Source of the DNA: Acinetobacter lwoffii
GTDB lineage: Bacteria; Pseudomonadota; Gammaproteobacteria; Pseudomonadales; Moraxellaceae
Reading direction: 5' to 3'
Length of the DNA: 64,000 nucleotides
Assembly (NCBI RefSeq): GCF_015602705.1
Contig: NZ_CP059081.1
Span: 505,702-569,701, forward strand
Each line of letters opens with the position of its first letter. Position 1 is the first letter of the stretch. Shown piece after piece: positions 39,602-48,930 of the stretch. The notes under the pieces were generated by a model. It was not told where the DNA came from. It did no database searches and saw only the letters and a program-made list of their open reading frames with translations. The position numbers and the translations under genes were made by a program.

Positions 39602-42250
39602 ATGACTGATCCACGAACCAATAAAGCCGATGTTTTGCTGCAACATACACAGCGTTATCAGTCTGGGCGGCTGACGATTTTTTTAGGCGCAGCTCCGGGC
39701 GTGGGAAAGACCTTTGCCATGCTGGTTCGTGCGCATGAACTGGCGCTGCAGGGTATTAATATCGTCATTGGCTATGTAGAAACGCATGGCCGTAGAGAAA
39801 CTGAAAATTTAATTTCTGGTTTAGATATAATTCCGCGCAAGGTTATTGAATATCAAGGGCAGCATCTGGAGGAAATGAATCTAGATGCCGTTTTGGAAAA
39901 AAAGCCCAGTATTGTTTTGGTGGATGAATTTGCCCACACTAATATGCCCGGCAGCCGTCATGAAAAACGCTGGCAAGACATCAATGAATTATTAGATGCT
40001 GGTATTGATGTTTTTACCACCATGAACATTCAGCATTTGGAAAGTTTGAATGATGTGGTATATCAAATCACTGGGATTCGTGTCACTGAAACCGTGCCAG
40101 ACCGGGTGTTCGAACGGATTAGAGATATCCGCTTAATTGATTTGCCTGTGAATGAGCTGTTGGAGCGCTTAAACCAAGGGAAGGTTTATGTGCCTGAGCA
40201 GGCGGAACAGGCCTTACAGCGATTTTTCAACAGCTCCAACTTAACGGCACTGCGTGAACTGGCAATGCAAACCGTTGCCAATTATGTTGATAATGATGTA
40301 CGCGAAAATTTCGCCATTCAAGGGCTTGCTCAAATCCCCTTAAAAAATCATGTCTTAATTATGATTGATGGCAAAGGGCATTCTGAAGCTTTAGTTCGGA
40401 CTGGATGCCGTATTGCCGAGCATCGTGCGGCAAAATGGACGGTTGTTGCTTTTTCTCATGATACGCAAATCATGAATAAACAGGAAAACTCGCAAAGCCG
40501 TGAAATTGAACGGGCTTTAAACTTAACGCGTCAAATGGGCGGAATGACAGAAGTCCTTCACGGCCAGCAACATGCTAAAACTTTATTTGATTATGTGATG
40601 GACCGCGGCATTTCAACCTTGGTTTTAGCACAAGCGGCTCCGCAAAAGTTTTCGCTGAATTTAAGGCTCAATTTGATTGATCAATTACTGCAATACCGGC
40701 CCAGTTTTGAACTCAGTATTGTGCCGATTATTGCAGAGAATAAGCATCTGTCCTTTTTCACTCAAAGGGCATTCTTGTCGCTGAGAGAAATACAGTACGT
40801 ACTAGCCACCACGGTCATCAGCATTGTGATTGCAAGCTTAGGGGAAAAGTATTTAGGGATTGAAGATCTTTCGGTGATTTTTATCACCGCTGTGGTTTTT
40901 GTGGCATCAAAAACACGGATGCTGGCTGCAGCTTTTTCAGCCATCCTATTCTTTCTAGCTTATAATTTTTTCTTTATTTCCCCGCAATTTACATTTCAGA
41001 TTTCTGCACATCAGGGGATTGTCACCGTGATTGCATTTTTGGGCGCGGCTTTAATTTCGAGCCGATTAGCGTCACGTTTGAAAGAGCAGGTGACTGCACT
41101 CAAAACGGCGAACAGTTATAACAGCATTATGCAGGATTTAGGGCAGAAGCTGTCCACAGCATTAGATTTGGCACAAATCAAGGAGATTGCTGAACATAGC
41201 CTGAGTAAAAATCTCAATGCAGATGTCTGGCTGTATTTCCCAGATACTGCAGCAACTCAAGCATCATCCACTATCATGAGTAATAAAGAAAAAATTTCAG
41301 CCGATTGGACATTCAAAAACCATCAACCGTCCGGTCGCTTTACCCAAACCTTGACGGAAAATGAGTGGTGGTTTTTGCCCTTATTGGCTTCCAAGCAATG
41401 CTTAGGCGTGGTGGGGTTGAAACTTAAAGATGTGCAAGCAGTAATCAATACGGAGCAAAAACAGCTCGCTGAACTCATGGTAGAGTATCTTGCGCAGGCG
41501 ATTTTCCGCACCCAGCTGACCAAGGCTTTGGAAATAGCCAATGTGAATTCTGAAACGGAAAAATTGCGCTCGGCATTATTATCATCCGTATCACACGATT
41601 TACGCTCGCCTTTGGCGTCGATGATTGGAGCAGCGGATACTTTGAGCACTTACCGCCATTCCATGAATGAAAATGATCAGGACAGCTTGCTGGAAGCGAT
41701 TCATTTAGAGGGGGAACGTTTAGACCGCTATATTCAAAACCTACTGGATATGACCCGTTTAGGCCATGAAGGCTTAAGCTTGAAGCGGGACTGGATTGGA
41801 GTTGATGAACTGATCGGTTCAGCAGTGCGTCGTTTAAACCGTTATATGCCAGATGCATTGGTTGAAGTGCATGCGCCTCAAGAATCTTTGAGTTTATTTG
41901 TACATGCCGCCTTGATTGAACAGGCCATTTTTAATGTGCTGGAAAATGCCGCAAAATTTTCACCAGAGAATAAAGCTGTGATGATTGAGGTGCAGCAGGT
42001 GAATGAAAATGAGATCGAAATTGCCATAACTGATAAGGGGCAGGGTATCCCAGAAGGTGAGCGGGAACGCATTTTTGACATGTTTTATACCATGCAGCGC
42101 GGTGACCGCGGGCAATATGGTACAGGCTTGGGCTTGACGATTGTGAAAGCGATTGTGGGTGCGCATATGGGGAAAATCATGGCATCATCAGGCAAGAACA
42201 ATCAAGGAACATGTATCCGCATACAGCTTCCTATTCAGCAAATTACTTAA
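39602..42250 (+). CDS. kdpD: Osmosensitive potassium-channel sensor kinase KdpD
   Basis: An 882-aa sensor histidine kinase. The N-terminal KdpD domain has a Walker A motif (GAAPGVGKT, 29-37) and VDEFAHTNMPGSRHEKRWQD. A USP-like domain follows (about 250-365), then four membrane spans (about 395-500), a GAF-like region (about 510-640), the HisKA site His665 in SSVSHDLRSPL and an ATPase domain (NVLENAAKFSP, GTGLGLTIVKAI). It senses low potassium or turgor and phosphorylates KdpE. The length and all motifs are intact. Confidence 0.96.
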   Translation: MTDPRTNKADVLLQHTQRYQSGRLTIFLGAAPGVGKTFAMLVRAHELALQGINIVIGYVETHGRRETENLISGLDIIPRKVIEYQGQHLEEMNLDAVLEKKPSIVLVDEFAHTNMPGSRHEKRWQDINELLDAGIDVFTTMNIQHLESLNDVVYQITGIRVTETVPDRVFERIRDIRLIDLPVNELLERLNQGKVYVPEQAEQALQRFFNSSNLTALRELAMQTVANYVDNDVRENFAIQGLAQIPLKNHVLIMIDGKGHSEALVRTGCRIAEHRAAKWTVVAFSHDTQIMNKQENSQSREIERALNLTRQMGGMTEVLHGQQHAKTLFDYVMDRGISTLVLAQAAPQKFSLNLRLNLIDQLLQYRPSFELSIVPIIAENKHLSFFTQRAFLSLREIQYVLATTVISIVIASLGEKYLGIEDLSVIFITAVVFVASKTRMLAAAFSAILFFLAYNFFFISPQFTFQISAHQGIVTVIAFLGAALISSRLASRLKEQVTALKTANSYNSIMQDLGQKLSTALDLAQIKEIAEHSLSKNLNADVWLYFPDTAATQASSTIMSNKEKISADWTFKNHQPSGRFTQTLTENEWWFLPLLASKQCLGVVGLKLKDVQAVINTEQKQLAELMVEYLAQAIFRTQLTKALEIANVNSETEKLRSALLSSVSHDLRSPLASMIGAADTLSTYRHSMNENDQDSLLEAIHLEGERLDRYIQNLLDMTRLGHEGLSLKRDWIGVDELIGSAVRRLNRYMPDALVEVHAPQESLSLFVHAALIEQAIFNVLENAAKFSPENKAVMIEVQQVNENEIEIAITDKGQGIPEGERERIFDMFYTMQRGDRGQYGTGLGLTIVKAIVGAHMGKIMASSGKNNQGTCIRIQLPIQQIT

Positions 42251-42277
42251 AGCATCTAGCAGCTTTTAGGTGGGAAA

Positions 42278-42991
42278 ATGCCAGAACAGAATGAATCAGC
42301 CAGCTCCATGACCAATGTCTTGATTATTGATGATGAAAATCAGATTCGAAAATTCTTGGATATAGCACTCAGAGCGCAAGGCTATAAAACCCTTTTGGCT
42401 GAAAATGGCCAAAAGGGTTTGGAACTCCTAGCTTTGCAAGGCGCAGATTTAGTGATCCTCGATTTGGGTTTGCCAGATTTGGATGGTTATGAGGTTTTGT
42501 CTGAGCTTCGCACATGGTCGCACGTTCCAGTGATAGTGCTGTCTGTGCGGGCAAATGAAGAAGAAAAAGTGAAGCTTCTGGATGCTGGCGCAAATGATTA
42601 TGTGACCAAGCCGTTTAGTGTTCAGGAGCTGATGGCGCGCATTCGTGTACTGCTTAGGCAGCATCAGCATAGTACTGTTGATACGGCAATTTTTGATGAT
42701 GGCGTATTAAAAATCGATTTTTCCAAACGGCAGGTTTTTTTAAATCAACAATTGCTCTCCTTAACACGCAAAGAATATCAGCTGCTGAATTTATTGGCGA
42801 AAAATAAAGGCCAATTGATTACCCAGCCGCAAATACTGAAAGAGCTGTGGGGGCCAACGCACCAAGAAGATACGCATTATTTAAGGATTCTGGTTGCTAA
42901 ATTAAGAGTGAAGTTAAATGATAATGCTGTGCAGCCTAAATATATTATTACTGAACCGGGAGTGGGTTTGCGATTTTTGAAGATTTATTAA
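42278..42991 (+). CDS. kdpE: kdp operon response regulator KdpE
   Basis: A 237-aa OmpR-type regulator. The receiver domain has DD at 18-19, the phosphoacceptor Asp62 (VILDLGLPD) and Lys in YVTKPF. The winged-helix DNA-binding domain runs from about 140 to 235 (LTRKEYQLLNLLAKN, HYLRILVAKLR). The ATG 42278 has AGGTGGG upstream. An internal ATG at 42308 (MTNVLIIDDE) matches the usual KdpE start, so the first ten residues may not be translated. It activates kdpABC. Confidence 0.96.
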   Translation: MPEQNESASSMTNVLIIDDENQIRKFLDIALRAQGYKTLLAENGQKGLELLALQGADLVILDLGLPDLDGYEVLSELRTWSHVPVIVLSVRANEEEKVKLLDAGANDYVTKPFSVQELMARIRVLLRQHQHSTVDTAIFDDGVLKIDFSKRQVFLNQQLLSLTRKEYQLLNLLAKNKGQLITQPQILKELWGPTHQEDTHYLRILVAKLRVKLNDNAVQPKYIITEPGVGLRFLKIY

Positions 42992-43026
42992 TATTAAATA
43001 TGCCATTTATTTTACATGAGTAATTA

Positions 43027-43941
43027 GACCTCTTTCATAAATCATTTTTTGCTCAGTTCCAAGTTGTAGATTCCAGCGATTAAATTGAATCTCAAACTAA
43101 GCCTTTTACATCTATTTCGATAACGCTCAGCAAGGATTTTGAAGGTTTTCAGGTTGCCAAATACATGCTCAATTCCGATTCATCTTTTATTGATTTCTTG
43201 ATTATAGATTTTCAATTCAGGATCCAATTTACAGTGTCTTTTGGCTTTTAATGGCAACAGGCTATTCGGATACAACACATAAATCCGCTGATAGCCTTTA
43301 TCTGCCAGGATAAAAGCCCCAAAAGGAATCTGGTTTAAATTGCGTTTGAACAACTCGAAATCATGCACTGCCCCGCGACTGGCACATAAACTCAGAATTT
43401 GCTGAGTTTTGTAGTGAATCATGGCTTGTACTTTAAAGGTATGGGTCTTTTTTTTTGCCGCTATAGCTTTTCTTCTGTTTTTTTAGGCCTTTGGATTGGA
43501 ATTTCCGTGGCATCCACGATCACAACATTCCAGTCGATGCCTTCGCCCTCGGGTAAATCTTTGGGTAAATTAAACAGATTGGACCGAAGCAGGCAGTCTT
43601 CAACATGACGGACAATTCTTGAGGCTGTGGGCTCTGAAACCCCGTAACTCGTCGCAACGTGAAATAAGGTTCGGTATTCCCGCCAATAGCTCAGACAGAG
43701 CAGAACCTGATCCTCCAGGCTTAACTTGGGCGGTCTGTCTTTGGCAGAGACATGCTTCTGCAATTGCTCAACCATCAAATAGAAAGTTGACCATGAGATG
43801 CCTGTGTATCGCTTGAACTGAGGATCAGAAAGCTTGTTTGAATCGATGTATTTCATCCGCAGATTATGCACGAATGCTAAGAAATCCGGAGTGCAAATAT
43901 TAACCAAAAAGAAGATCGTTTTTTGATTTATGAAAGAGATC
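43027..43941 (-). mobile_element. Decayed IS5-family (IS427-like) insertion sequence
   Basis: 915 bp bounded by inverted repeats GACCTCTTTCATAAATCA and its match ending at 43941 (17 of 18 identical), flanked by a TA duplication (43025-43026 and 43942-43943) as for the IS427 group. The transposase on the minus strand is broken. It sits between kdpE and the glutamine-synthetase-like gene. Confidence 0.85.
43042..43907 (-). pseudogene. IS5-family transposase, frameshifted and with an early stop
   Basis: The first part (43461-43907, 148 codons) has a helix-turn-helix segment and the DDE Asp in VVIVDATEIPIQRPKK. The second part (43180-43422) has ILADKGYQRIY. In the joining region the expected KQKKSYSGKKK sequence is readable only by changing frame at two A-runs of 7 and 9 bases. 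A TGA after NQEINKR cuts off a C-terminus still readable as IGIEHVFGNLKTFKILAERY. IS427 elements can use programmed frameshifting, but the two shifts plus the stop indicate decay. Confidence 0.85.
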
Positions 43942-44105
43942 TATTGTTATTTTATGTTTTAACTTATTTTAAATTAGCTTTTTCGTGGTTTTAATAGTTT
44001 AAAAAATAATCATATTAGTTGGGTGCTTTTTTACGGTTTATTTACGTTACATTCGGTAGAACTTGTTTTATTTTGATCATTGTTAATATTTAACAGGACA
44101 AAATA

Positions 44106-45521
44106 ATGAGTAATTTACTCATGGCTAGACATAATATAGCTGACGAAAAAGCGGTCCCTGAATCCATGCCATCTGCGCGTCAATGCTGCGATATTGAAGA
44201 TATTCTATTTTCAGAAGAAATCGAAAACTATCTGCAGCGCTATCCCAATACCCGTCATGTTGAGATTTGCCTGCACGATCTGAATGGTCATGTCCGCGGC
44301 AAGCGCATAGATATTGTCGGTCTAAAAAATATTGCACAAGGCTGTTATTTCCCAATGTCTATTTATGCCATGAGTCTTGATGGAGAAGTGATTGAAGAAT
44401 CGGGTTTAGGAAAATCGATCGGTGAGCCGGATTATTTATGTAAACCTATATTGGGAAGCCTGCAGCCCTGCGCTTTAAATCCAGAGTCCAAGGCACAGTT
44501 ATTCCTAACCATGAAAGATGACAATCATCAAGATTGCGAAGTTGAACCGCGCAATATTTTAAAAAAAAGTTTAAGAGCGCTGCATGATCAAAACTTTTAT
44601 CCTTGCATGGCCGTAGAATTGGAGTTTTATTTATTTGACAGCAATGAAAAATCTGGCTCCAATCAGATTTATTTAAATCAATGTTTTGATGTGAATGCGC
44701 AAGATAAATATCAAGACGTTCTGGATGAAATTGAACGGATTGCCCTTTTGCAGGGGATTCAGATTACAGGCTTAGTCTCGGAATCATCTTCCGGGCAATA
44801 CGAAATTAATATTCAGCATAGCGGTGATATTTTGAAGCTATGCGATCAGATCATGATGCTAAAGCGCACCATTAAGCAAGTCGCTGTAGAACATGGGTTA
44901 CATGCAAGCTTTTTGGCTAAGCCTGATCTGAATAAAGCGGGCAGCGGCATGCACTTTCACATGAGTTTGTTAAATCAAGACCAGCAGAATATTTTCAGCA
45001 TGAAGCAGAATCCTTTACCGTCACGGCAATTATTAAAGGCGATCAGCGGGCTGATAGTCTTGCTGCCGCCGTCCATGGCGGTGCTTGCCCCGAATGTAAA
45101 CTCATTCCGCCGGTTTAAAGCTGGAAACCATGTGCCCTTAGAAGCTAATTGGGGCATGAATAACCGCAATGTGGCCATTCGCATACCATGTTCGGACAAT
45201 GAAAATCAACGCTTGGAATATCGTGTTGCAGGTGCGGATTGCAATCCTTATTTAACTGCAGCCCTGATTTTGATCGGCACACTGCATGGGTTGACACAGA
45301 ATCTAGAAATTCCACAGCAAGCCACTCAGATAAAAAATAAACATCAGCCGCACTTTTTAAGTACGAATCAGCTGGATGCTTTAACATTTTTTCACCGGAA
45401 TACTGTTTTGCAAAAATATCTCGGCAAAAGATTTATGGAATTATGGTGTGCAGTTAAACGTGCTGAGCATCAGTATATGTACAGCCAAATTACTTTGATC
45501 GAACAACATTGGGATATTTAA
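44106..45521 (+). CDS. Glutamine synthetase family protein, PuuA-like
   Basis: A 471-aa member of the glutamine synthetase superfamily. The N-terminal beta-grasp has CLHDLNGHVRGKRI. The catalytic domain has AVELEFYLFD, SSGQYEINIQHSG, GSGMHFHMSL, NVNSFRRFKAGNHVP and RVAGADCNPYL. This is the pattern of gamma-glutamylputrescine synthetases and related glutamylamine ligases rather than nitrogen-assimilating GlnA, which differs at the N-terminus. No puuBCD genes are present, so the amine substrate is unknown. It is cargo beside kdp, separated by the IS element. Confidence 0.85.
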   Translation: MSNLLMARHNIADEKAVPESMPSARQCCDIEDILFSEEIENYLQRYPNTRHVEICLHDLNGHVRGKRIDIVGLKNIAQGCYFPMSIYAMSLDGEVIEESGLGKSIGEPDYLCKPILGSLQPCALNPESKAQLFLTMKDDNHQDCEVEPRNILKKSLRALHDQNFYPCMAVELEFYLFDSNEKSGSNQIYLNQCFDVNAQDKYQDVLDEIERIALLQGIQITGLVSESSSGQYEINIQHSGDILKLCDQIMMLKRTIKQVAVEHGLHASFLAKPDLNKAGSGMHFHMSLLNQDQQNIFSMKQNPLPSRQLLKAISGLIVLLPPSMAVLAPNVNSFRRFKAGNHVPLEANWGMNNRNVAIRIPCSDNENQRLEYRVAGADCNPYLTAALILIGTLHGLTQNLEIPQQATQIKNKHQPHFLSTNQLDALTFFHRNTVLQKYLGKRFMELWCAVKRAEHQYMYSQITLIEQHWDI

Positions 45522-45531
45522 CTGCTTAAAA

Positions 45532-45747
45532 ATGTATAACACGATAAATAATGAAGATGATGCTAGAAATCAGAAGCTCAATGAAGAATTATATTTGAAG
45601 TATAGTTTACAGGAAATTGATTCTGACATTTTAGTAAAGAAATACCAGTATGCGTCAAAAAGTATGAAAAAAATAATTCATACTATTTTTAAAGAAAGAG
45701 GTTTTAATCGAAGTGAGATAGATCATATATTGAAATCACTCAAGTAA
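45532..45747 (+). CDS. Hypothetical small protein, 71 aa
   Basis: A small charged helical protein (MYNTINNEDDARNQKLNEEL and onward, rich in Lys, Glu and Ile) starting 10 bp after the stop of the glutamine-synthetase-like gene, so probably co-transcribed. No family is recognised. It ends at a hairpin shared with the convergent porin gene. Confidence 0.55.
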   Translation: MYNTINNEDDARNQKLNEELYLKYSLQEIDSDILVKKYQYASKSMKKIIHTIFKERGFNRSEIDHILKSLK

Positions 45748-45754
45748 AATAATT

Positions 45755-45785
45755 ATGCCAATAGTATTGCTGATACTATTGGCAT
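45755..45785. terminator. Bidirectional hairpin terminator
   Basis: ATGCCAATAGTA-TTGCTGA-TACTATTGGCAT: a perfect 12-bp stem between convergent genes. Only a weak T tract follows. Confidence 0.7.
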
Positions 45786-45792
45786 TTAACTT

Positions 45793-46572
45793 TTAAAAAG
45801 ATTTAGTCAGGGTGAATACTGCTTCAGTTTTTACCCCTTTTTTATTTTGACTTGTAAAGTCTTTGGTTTTTAAATTACTACCAACCGCTGCTAATTCTGC
45901 ATTTATTCCCATTGGCTTATAGCGGTAAGTTGCACCAATTTTCCAATCAAAAAAATGGTCTTTTGCTTCAGAACCATAAATGTCCTGATTTGCTTTGGAA
46001 TAACCTAAGCTAACATTTGTGCCAAAATTAGTTTGAGCAATCGGTGTAGCATATAAGACATTAAAATACCAATTTGAGATATCTTTACCTATACTGTCAC
46101 TGGCAGCTTTGCCGCCATAGTTATAGGTATAGCTTATGCTTGGTGTAAAGCTATCGTTCTGATGCAGCAACGCATTAAAGATCATTTTGAAATAGTATTC
46201 ATTATAATTTAAATCGCTGTTGCCGATGTAATTGTAGCGCAGCATGCCAAGATCAACTGCAGGATGGATTGAACCTAGCGCGATTGGCGCTGTATAGCCG
46301 ATCTGGGGATCCAGTTCTAAATTTACTTCGTCATCAAAATCAACATTCGATGCAAATGCAGCAAGATAAAATCCTGAAGCATGGCTTAAAACAAAGTTTC
46401 CCTGCAAGGCCGGATCATTCTGGGTTTGCGTTTGGCCGCGCCAGCGGTAGTCGCTGGCCAATGATACATTACCTGAAAAGCTTAAAGCGGGAGAGCTTTC
46501 ATCTCCAGTAGCAAAAGCATAACTTGAATAGAGCGGTATAAGGCTAAAAAGTAGATGGTATAATTTTTTCAT
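45793..46572 (-). CDS. TorF-family putative porin
   Basis: A 259-aa outer-membrane protein. The signal peptide (about 1-21, ending YAFA) is followed by a beta-barrel with alternating aromatic/hydrophobic strands. VSLASDYRWRGQTQTQNDPA is the N-terminal signature of the TorF/TIGR02001 family, and the chain ends with a C-terminal Phe as usual for barrel proteins. It may pass small solutes into the periplasm. Its place beside kdp and a glutamylamine-ligase-like gene suggests one imported metabolic cargo; a joint function is inference. Confidence 0.85.
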   Translation of the reverse strand: MKKLYHLLFSLIPLYSSYAFATGDESSPALSFSGNVSLASDYRWRGQTQTQNDPALQGNFVLSHASGFYLAAFASNVDFDDEVNLELDPQIGYTAPIALGSIHPAVDLGMLRYNYIGNSDLNYNEYYFKMIFNALLHQNDSFTPSISYTYNYGGKAASDSIGKDISNWYFNVLYATPIAQTNFGTNVSLGYSKANQDIYGSEAKDHFFDWKIGATYRYKPMGINAELAAVGSNLKTKDFTSQNKKGVKTEAVFTLTKSF

Positions 46573-46780
46573 AACACTTTAAATTAGTAGTCATTGAAGT
46601 AATGTATGTTATGGTTTAATTTATTGATATATAATAAAATTATCGTAAATTTTGCGTAAAATAAGTATAAAATTTAAGATGAATATTTTTTAAAGTCGCA
46701 GATTCAAATCCCAAGTGCAACACATTTGTAGTTAGTTGAAAAAGTTAGGTGTATTCATAGAATCATTAGACTTTACCGCA

Positions 46781-46957
46781 AGGAAGGGTTTCGCCAATGC
46801 CAAATTTGAGGTGCATGCAGAGGAAGGGTTAGAGGTGCTGGAGGAATACTATCCTGAACAAGAACAGAACCGGGCGGTGGAGCAACAAGCTTAGCATGAA
46901 GGGTTTGTGCAGGATATTCAGCAGGGGTTGCAGCAATCAGTCAGACCCGTCAACTAA
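46781..46957 (+). pseudogene. 3' remnant of a second gp3-like gene
   Basis: The frame GFANAKFEVHAEEGLEVLEE aligns with GNARFEVNAEEGLDLVEE of the intact gene at 32978-33913. After an internal TAG (46892) it continues EGFVQDIQQGLQQSVRPVN, aligning with the intact C-terminus EGVVQEIQKSLKQNVRIVN. Only the last quarter remains. The divergence is clear at both DNA and protein level, so it derives from a different allele or element. Confidence 0.8.
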
Positions 46958-47003
46958 TCGATTAGTTGGAAAAGAGCAGCTTTCTAGGTTGCTCTTTTTT
47001 TTT
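46951..47003 (+). terminator. Palindrome and terminator after the gp3-like remnant
   Basis: CAACTAATCGATTAGTTG (46951-46968) is a perfect palindrome containing the stop codon. It is followed by AAAAGAGCAGC-TTTCTAG-GTTGCTCTTTTTTTTT (46970-47003), a terminator. Confidence 0.8.
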
Positions 47004-47199
47004 ACGACAGTATTAGTCGTGGGAGTTGTCAAAGTACTATTTTAGCTATAGTTATCCCGTTAAAATGACAAGACTTAATTAATCTCTATTTTTTTGTTAA
47101 GTGCATGACTTTTAATAGGTCGCAGATATGCTAACTTAGCAACATTGTTTAACATTAAGTATAAAACCAAAGCGGTTGATCTTGGATTGAGGAAATAAA

Positions 47200-48930
47200 A
47201 TGCATTCATTGGAACAAAAGTTTCTAAATGACTTAGATGACAAGCTTTGGAAAGCCGCCGATAAATTACGCAGCAGTCTAGATGCAGCCAACTATAAGCA
47301 TATTGTTTTAGGGTTGATTTTCTTAAAGTACGTTTCTGATGCCTTTGATGAACGACAGTCTGAGCTCAAGACTTTATTCGCTCATCATGATGACAACAAT
47401 ATCTACTACATGGCACGTGATCACTATGATAGCGATGAAGAATACCAACAGGCTATTGCTGACGAACTAGAAATACTGGATTACTACCAAGAAAAAAACG
47501 TGTTTTGGGTGCCAAAAGCAGGCCGCTGGTCAAATATCCGTGATGCAGCCGCTTTACCAATTGGCTCAATCATTTGGCAGGATGAACAAGGTGCAGACGT
47601 CAAACTGCGTTCGGTATCATGGCTGATTGACAATGCTTTAGATGAAATTGAAAAAGCCAATCCAAAGCTTAAAGGTATCCTGAATCGCATTGGTCAGTAC
47701 CAGCTGGACAATGACAAGCTACTTGATCTGATCAATACCTTCTCTGACACCAGCTTTACTAAGCCTGAATATAATGGTGAAAAACTCAGTCTGCACAGTA
47801 AAGATATTCTCGGGCATGTTTACGAATACTTTTTGGGACAGTTTGCCTTGGCTGAAGGCAAGCAGGGTGGTCAGTACTATACGCCTAAAAGCATCGTCAC
47901 CTTGATCGTTGAAATGTTGCAGCCTTATAAAGGTCGTGTGTATGACCCTGCAATGGGTTCAGGTGGATTCTTCGTATCCAGTGAAAAGTTCATTGAACAG
48001 CATGCTCAGGAAAAGCATTACAAAGCCTCCGAACAGAAAAAGCATATTTCTATTTATGGGCAGGAAAGCAACCCGACCACATGGAAATTGGCTGCTATGA
48101 ACATGGCGATTCGTGGGATTGATTTTAATTTCGGTAAAAAGAATGCAGACAGCTTTTTAGAGGATCAGCATCCAGACTTGCGTGCTGACTTTGTTATGGC
48201 CAATCCGCCTTTTAATATCAAGGATTGGTGGCATGCTTCTCTAGAAAATGATGTGCGCTGGAAGTATGGTACACCGCCACAAGGTAATGCTAACTTTGCT
48301 TGGATGCAACACATGCTGCACCATCTATCACCTACGGGCAGTATGGCATTGTTACTTGCCAATGGTTCGATGAGTTCCAATACCAACAATGAAGGTGAGA
48401 TCCGTAAGAACTTGATCGAAGCTGATCTAGTGGAATGTATTGTTGCATTACCAGGACAACTGTTCACCAACACGCAAATTCCAGCCTGTATTTGGTTCCT
48501 AACCAAGGACAAAAAGAATGGCTTGTCTTTAGATAAAAAGAAAGCTAACCGTGAAGGCAAGACCCTGTTCATCGATGCCCGTAATTTGGGCTATATGAGA
48601 GATCGCGTACTGCGTGACTTTACCGATGCAGATATTGCTAAAATCACCAATGCTTTACATGCTTGGCAACAAGGCGAAAATTTTGAAGGCGAAGCGTATC
48701 AAGATGAGAAAGGTTTCTGCTTCTCTGCTGAGTTAAAAGATATTCAGAAGCACGACTATGTATTGACCCCAGGGCGTTATGTGGGTGCAGTCGAGCAGGA
48801 AGATGATGGCGAGCCATTCGCTGAGAAAATACTGCGTTTGACTGCTCAGCTCAAAGAACAATTTGCTGAAAGTGCGGTCTTGGAAAGTGAGATTAAAAAG
48901 AATCTAAAGGGCTTGGGTTATGAGTTCTGA
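47200..48930 (+). CDS. hsdM: Type I restriction-modification methyltransferase subunit HsdM
   Basis: A 576-aa type I DNA adenine methyltransferase. The N-terminal HsdM helical domain (LWKAADKLRSSLDAANYKHI) precedes the SAM-binding motif DPAMGSGGFF (Asp249) and the catalytic NPPF (Asn335 in VMANPPFNIKDWW). A C-terminal helical tail follows. It methylates adenine in the sequence chosen by HsdS. ATG 47200 has GAGGAAAT upstream. Its end overlaps the AlbA-type gene by 11 bp. Confidence 0.97.
   Translation: MHSLEQKFLNDLDDKLWKAADKLRSSLDAANYKHIVLGLIFLKYVSDAFDERQSELKTLFAHHDDNNIYYMARDHYDSDEEYQQAIADELEILDYYQEKNVFWVPKAGRWSNIRDAAALPIGSIIWQDEQGADVKLRSVSWLIDNALDEIEKANPKLKGILNRIGQYQLDNDKLLDLINTFSDTSFTKPEYNGEKLSLHSKDILGHVYEYFLGQFALAEGKQGGQYYTPKSIVTLIVEMLQPYKGRVYDPAMGSGGFFVSSEKFIEQHAQEKHYKASEQKKHISIYGQESNPTTWKLAAMNMAIRGIDFNFGKKNADSFLEDQHPDLRADFVMANPPFNIKDWWHASLENDVRWKYGTPPQGNANFAWMQHMLHHLSPTGSMALLLANGSMSSNTNNEGEIRKNLIEADLVECIVALPGQLFTNTQIPACIWFLTKDKKNGLSLDKKKANREGKTLFIDARNLGYMRDRVLRDFTDADIAKITNALHAWQQGENFEGEAYQDEKGFCFSAELKDIQKHDYVLTPGRYVGAVEQEDDGEPFAEKILRLTAQLKEQFAESAVLESEIKKNLKGLGYEF

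Noticed and set aside
46697..46716. tRNA T-arm-like sequence (GTCGCAGATTCAAATCCC) near the right end of the kdp cargo
   Set aside because: The T stem does not pair and no acceptor or anticodon arm is present, so it is not a tRNA end or a convincing att site.
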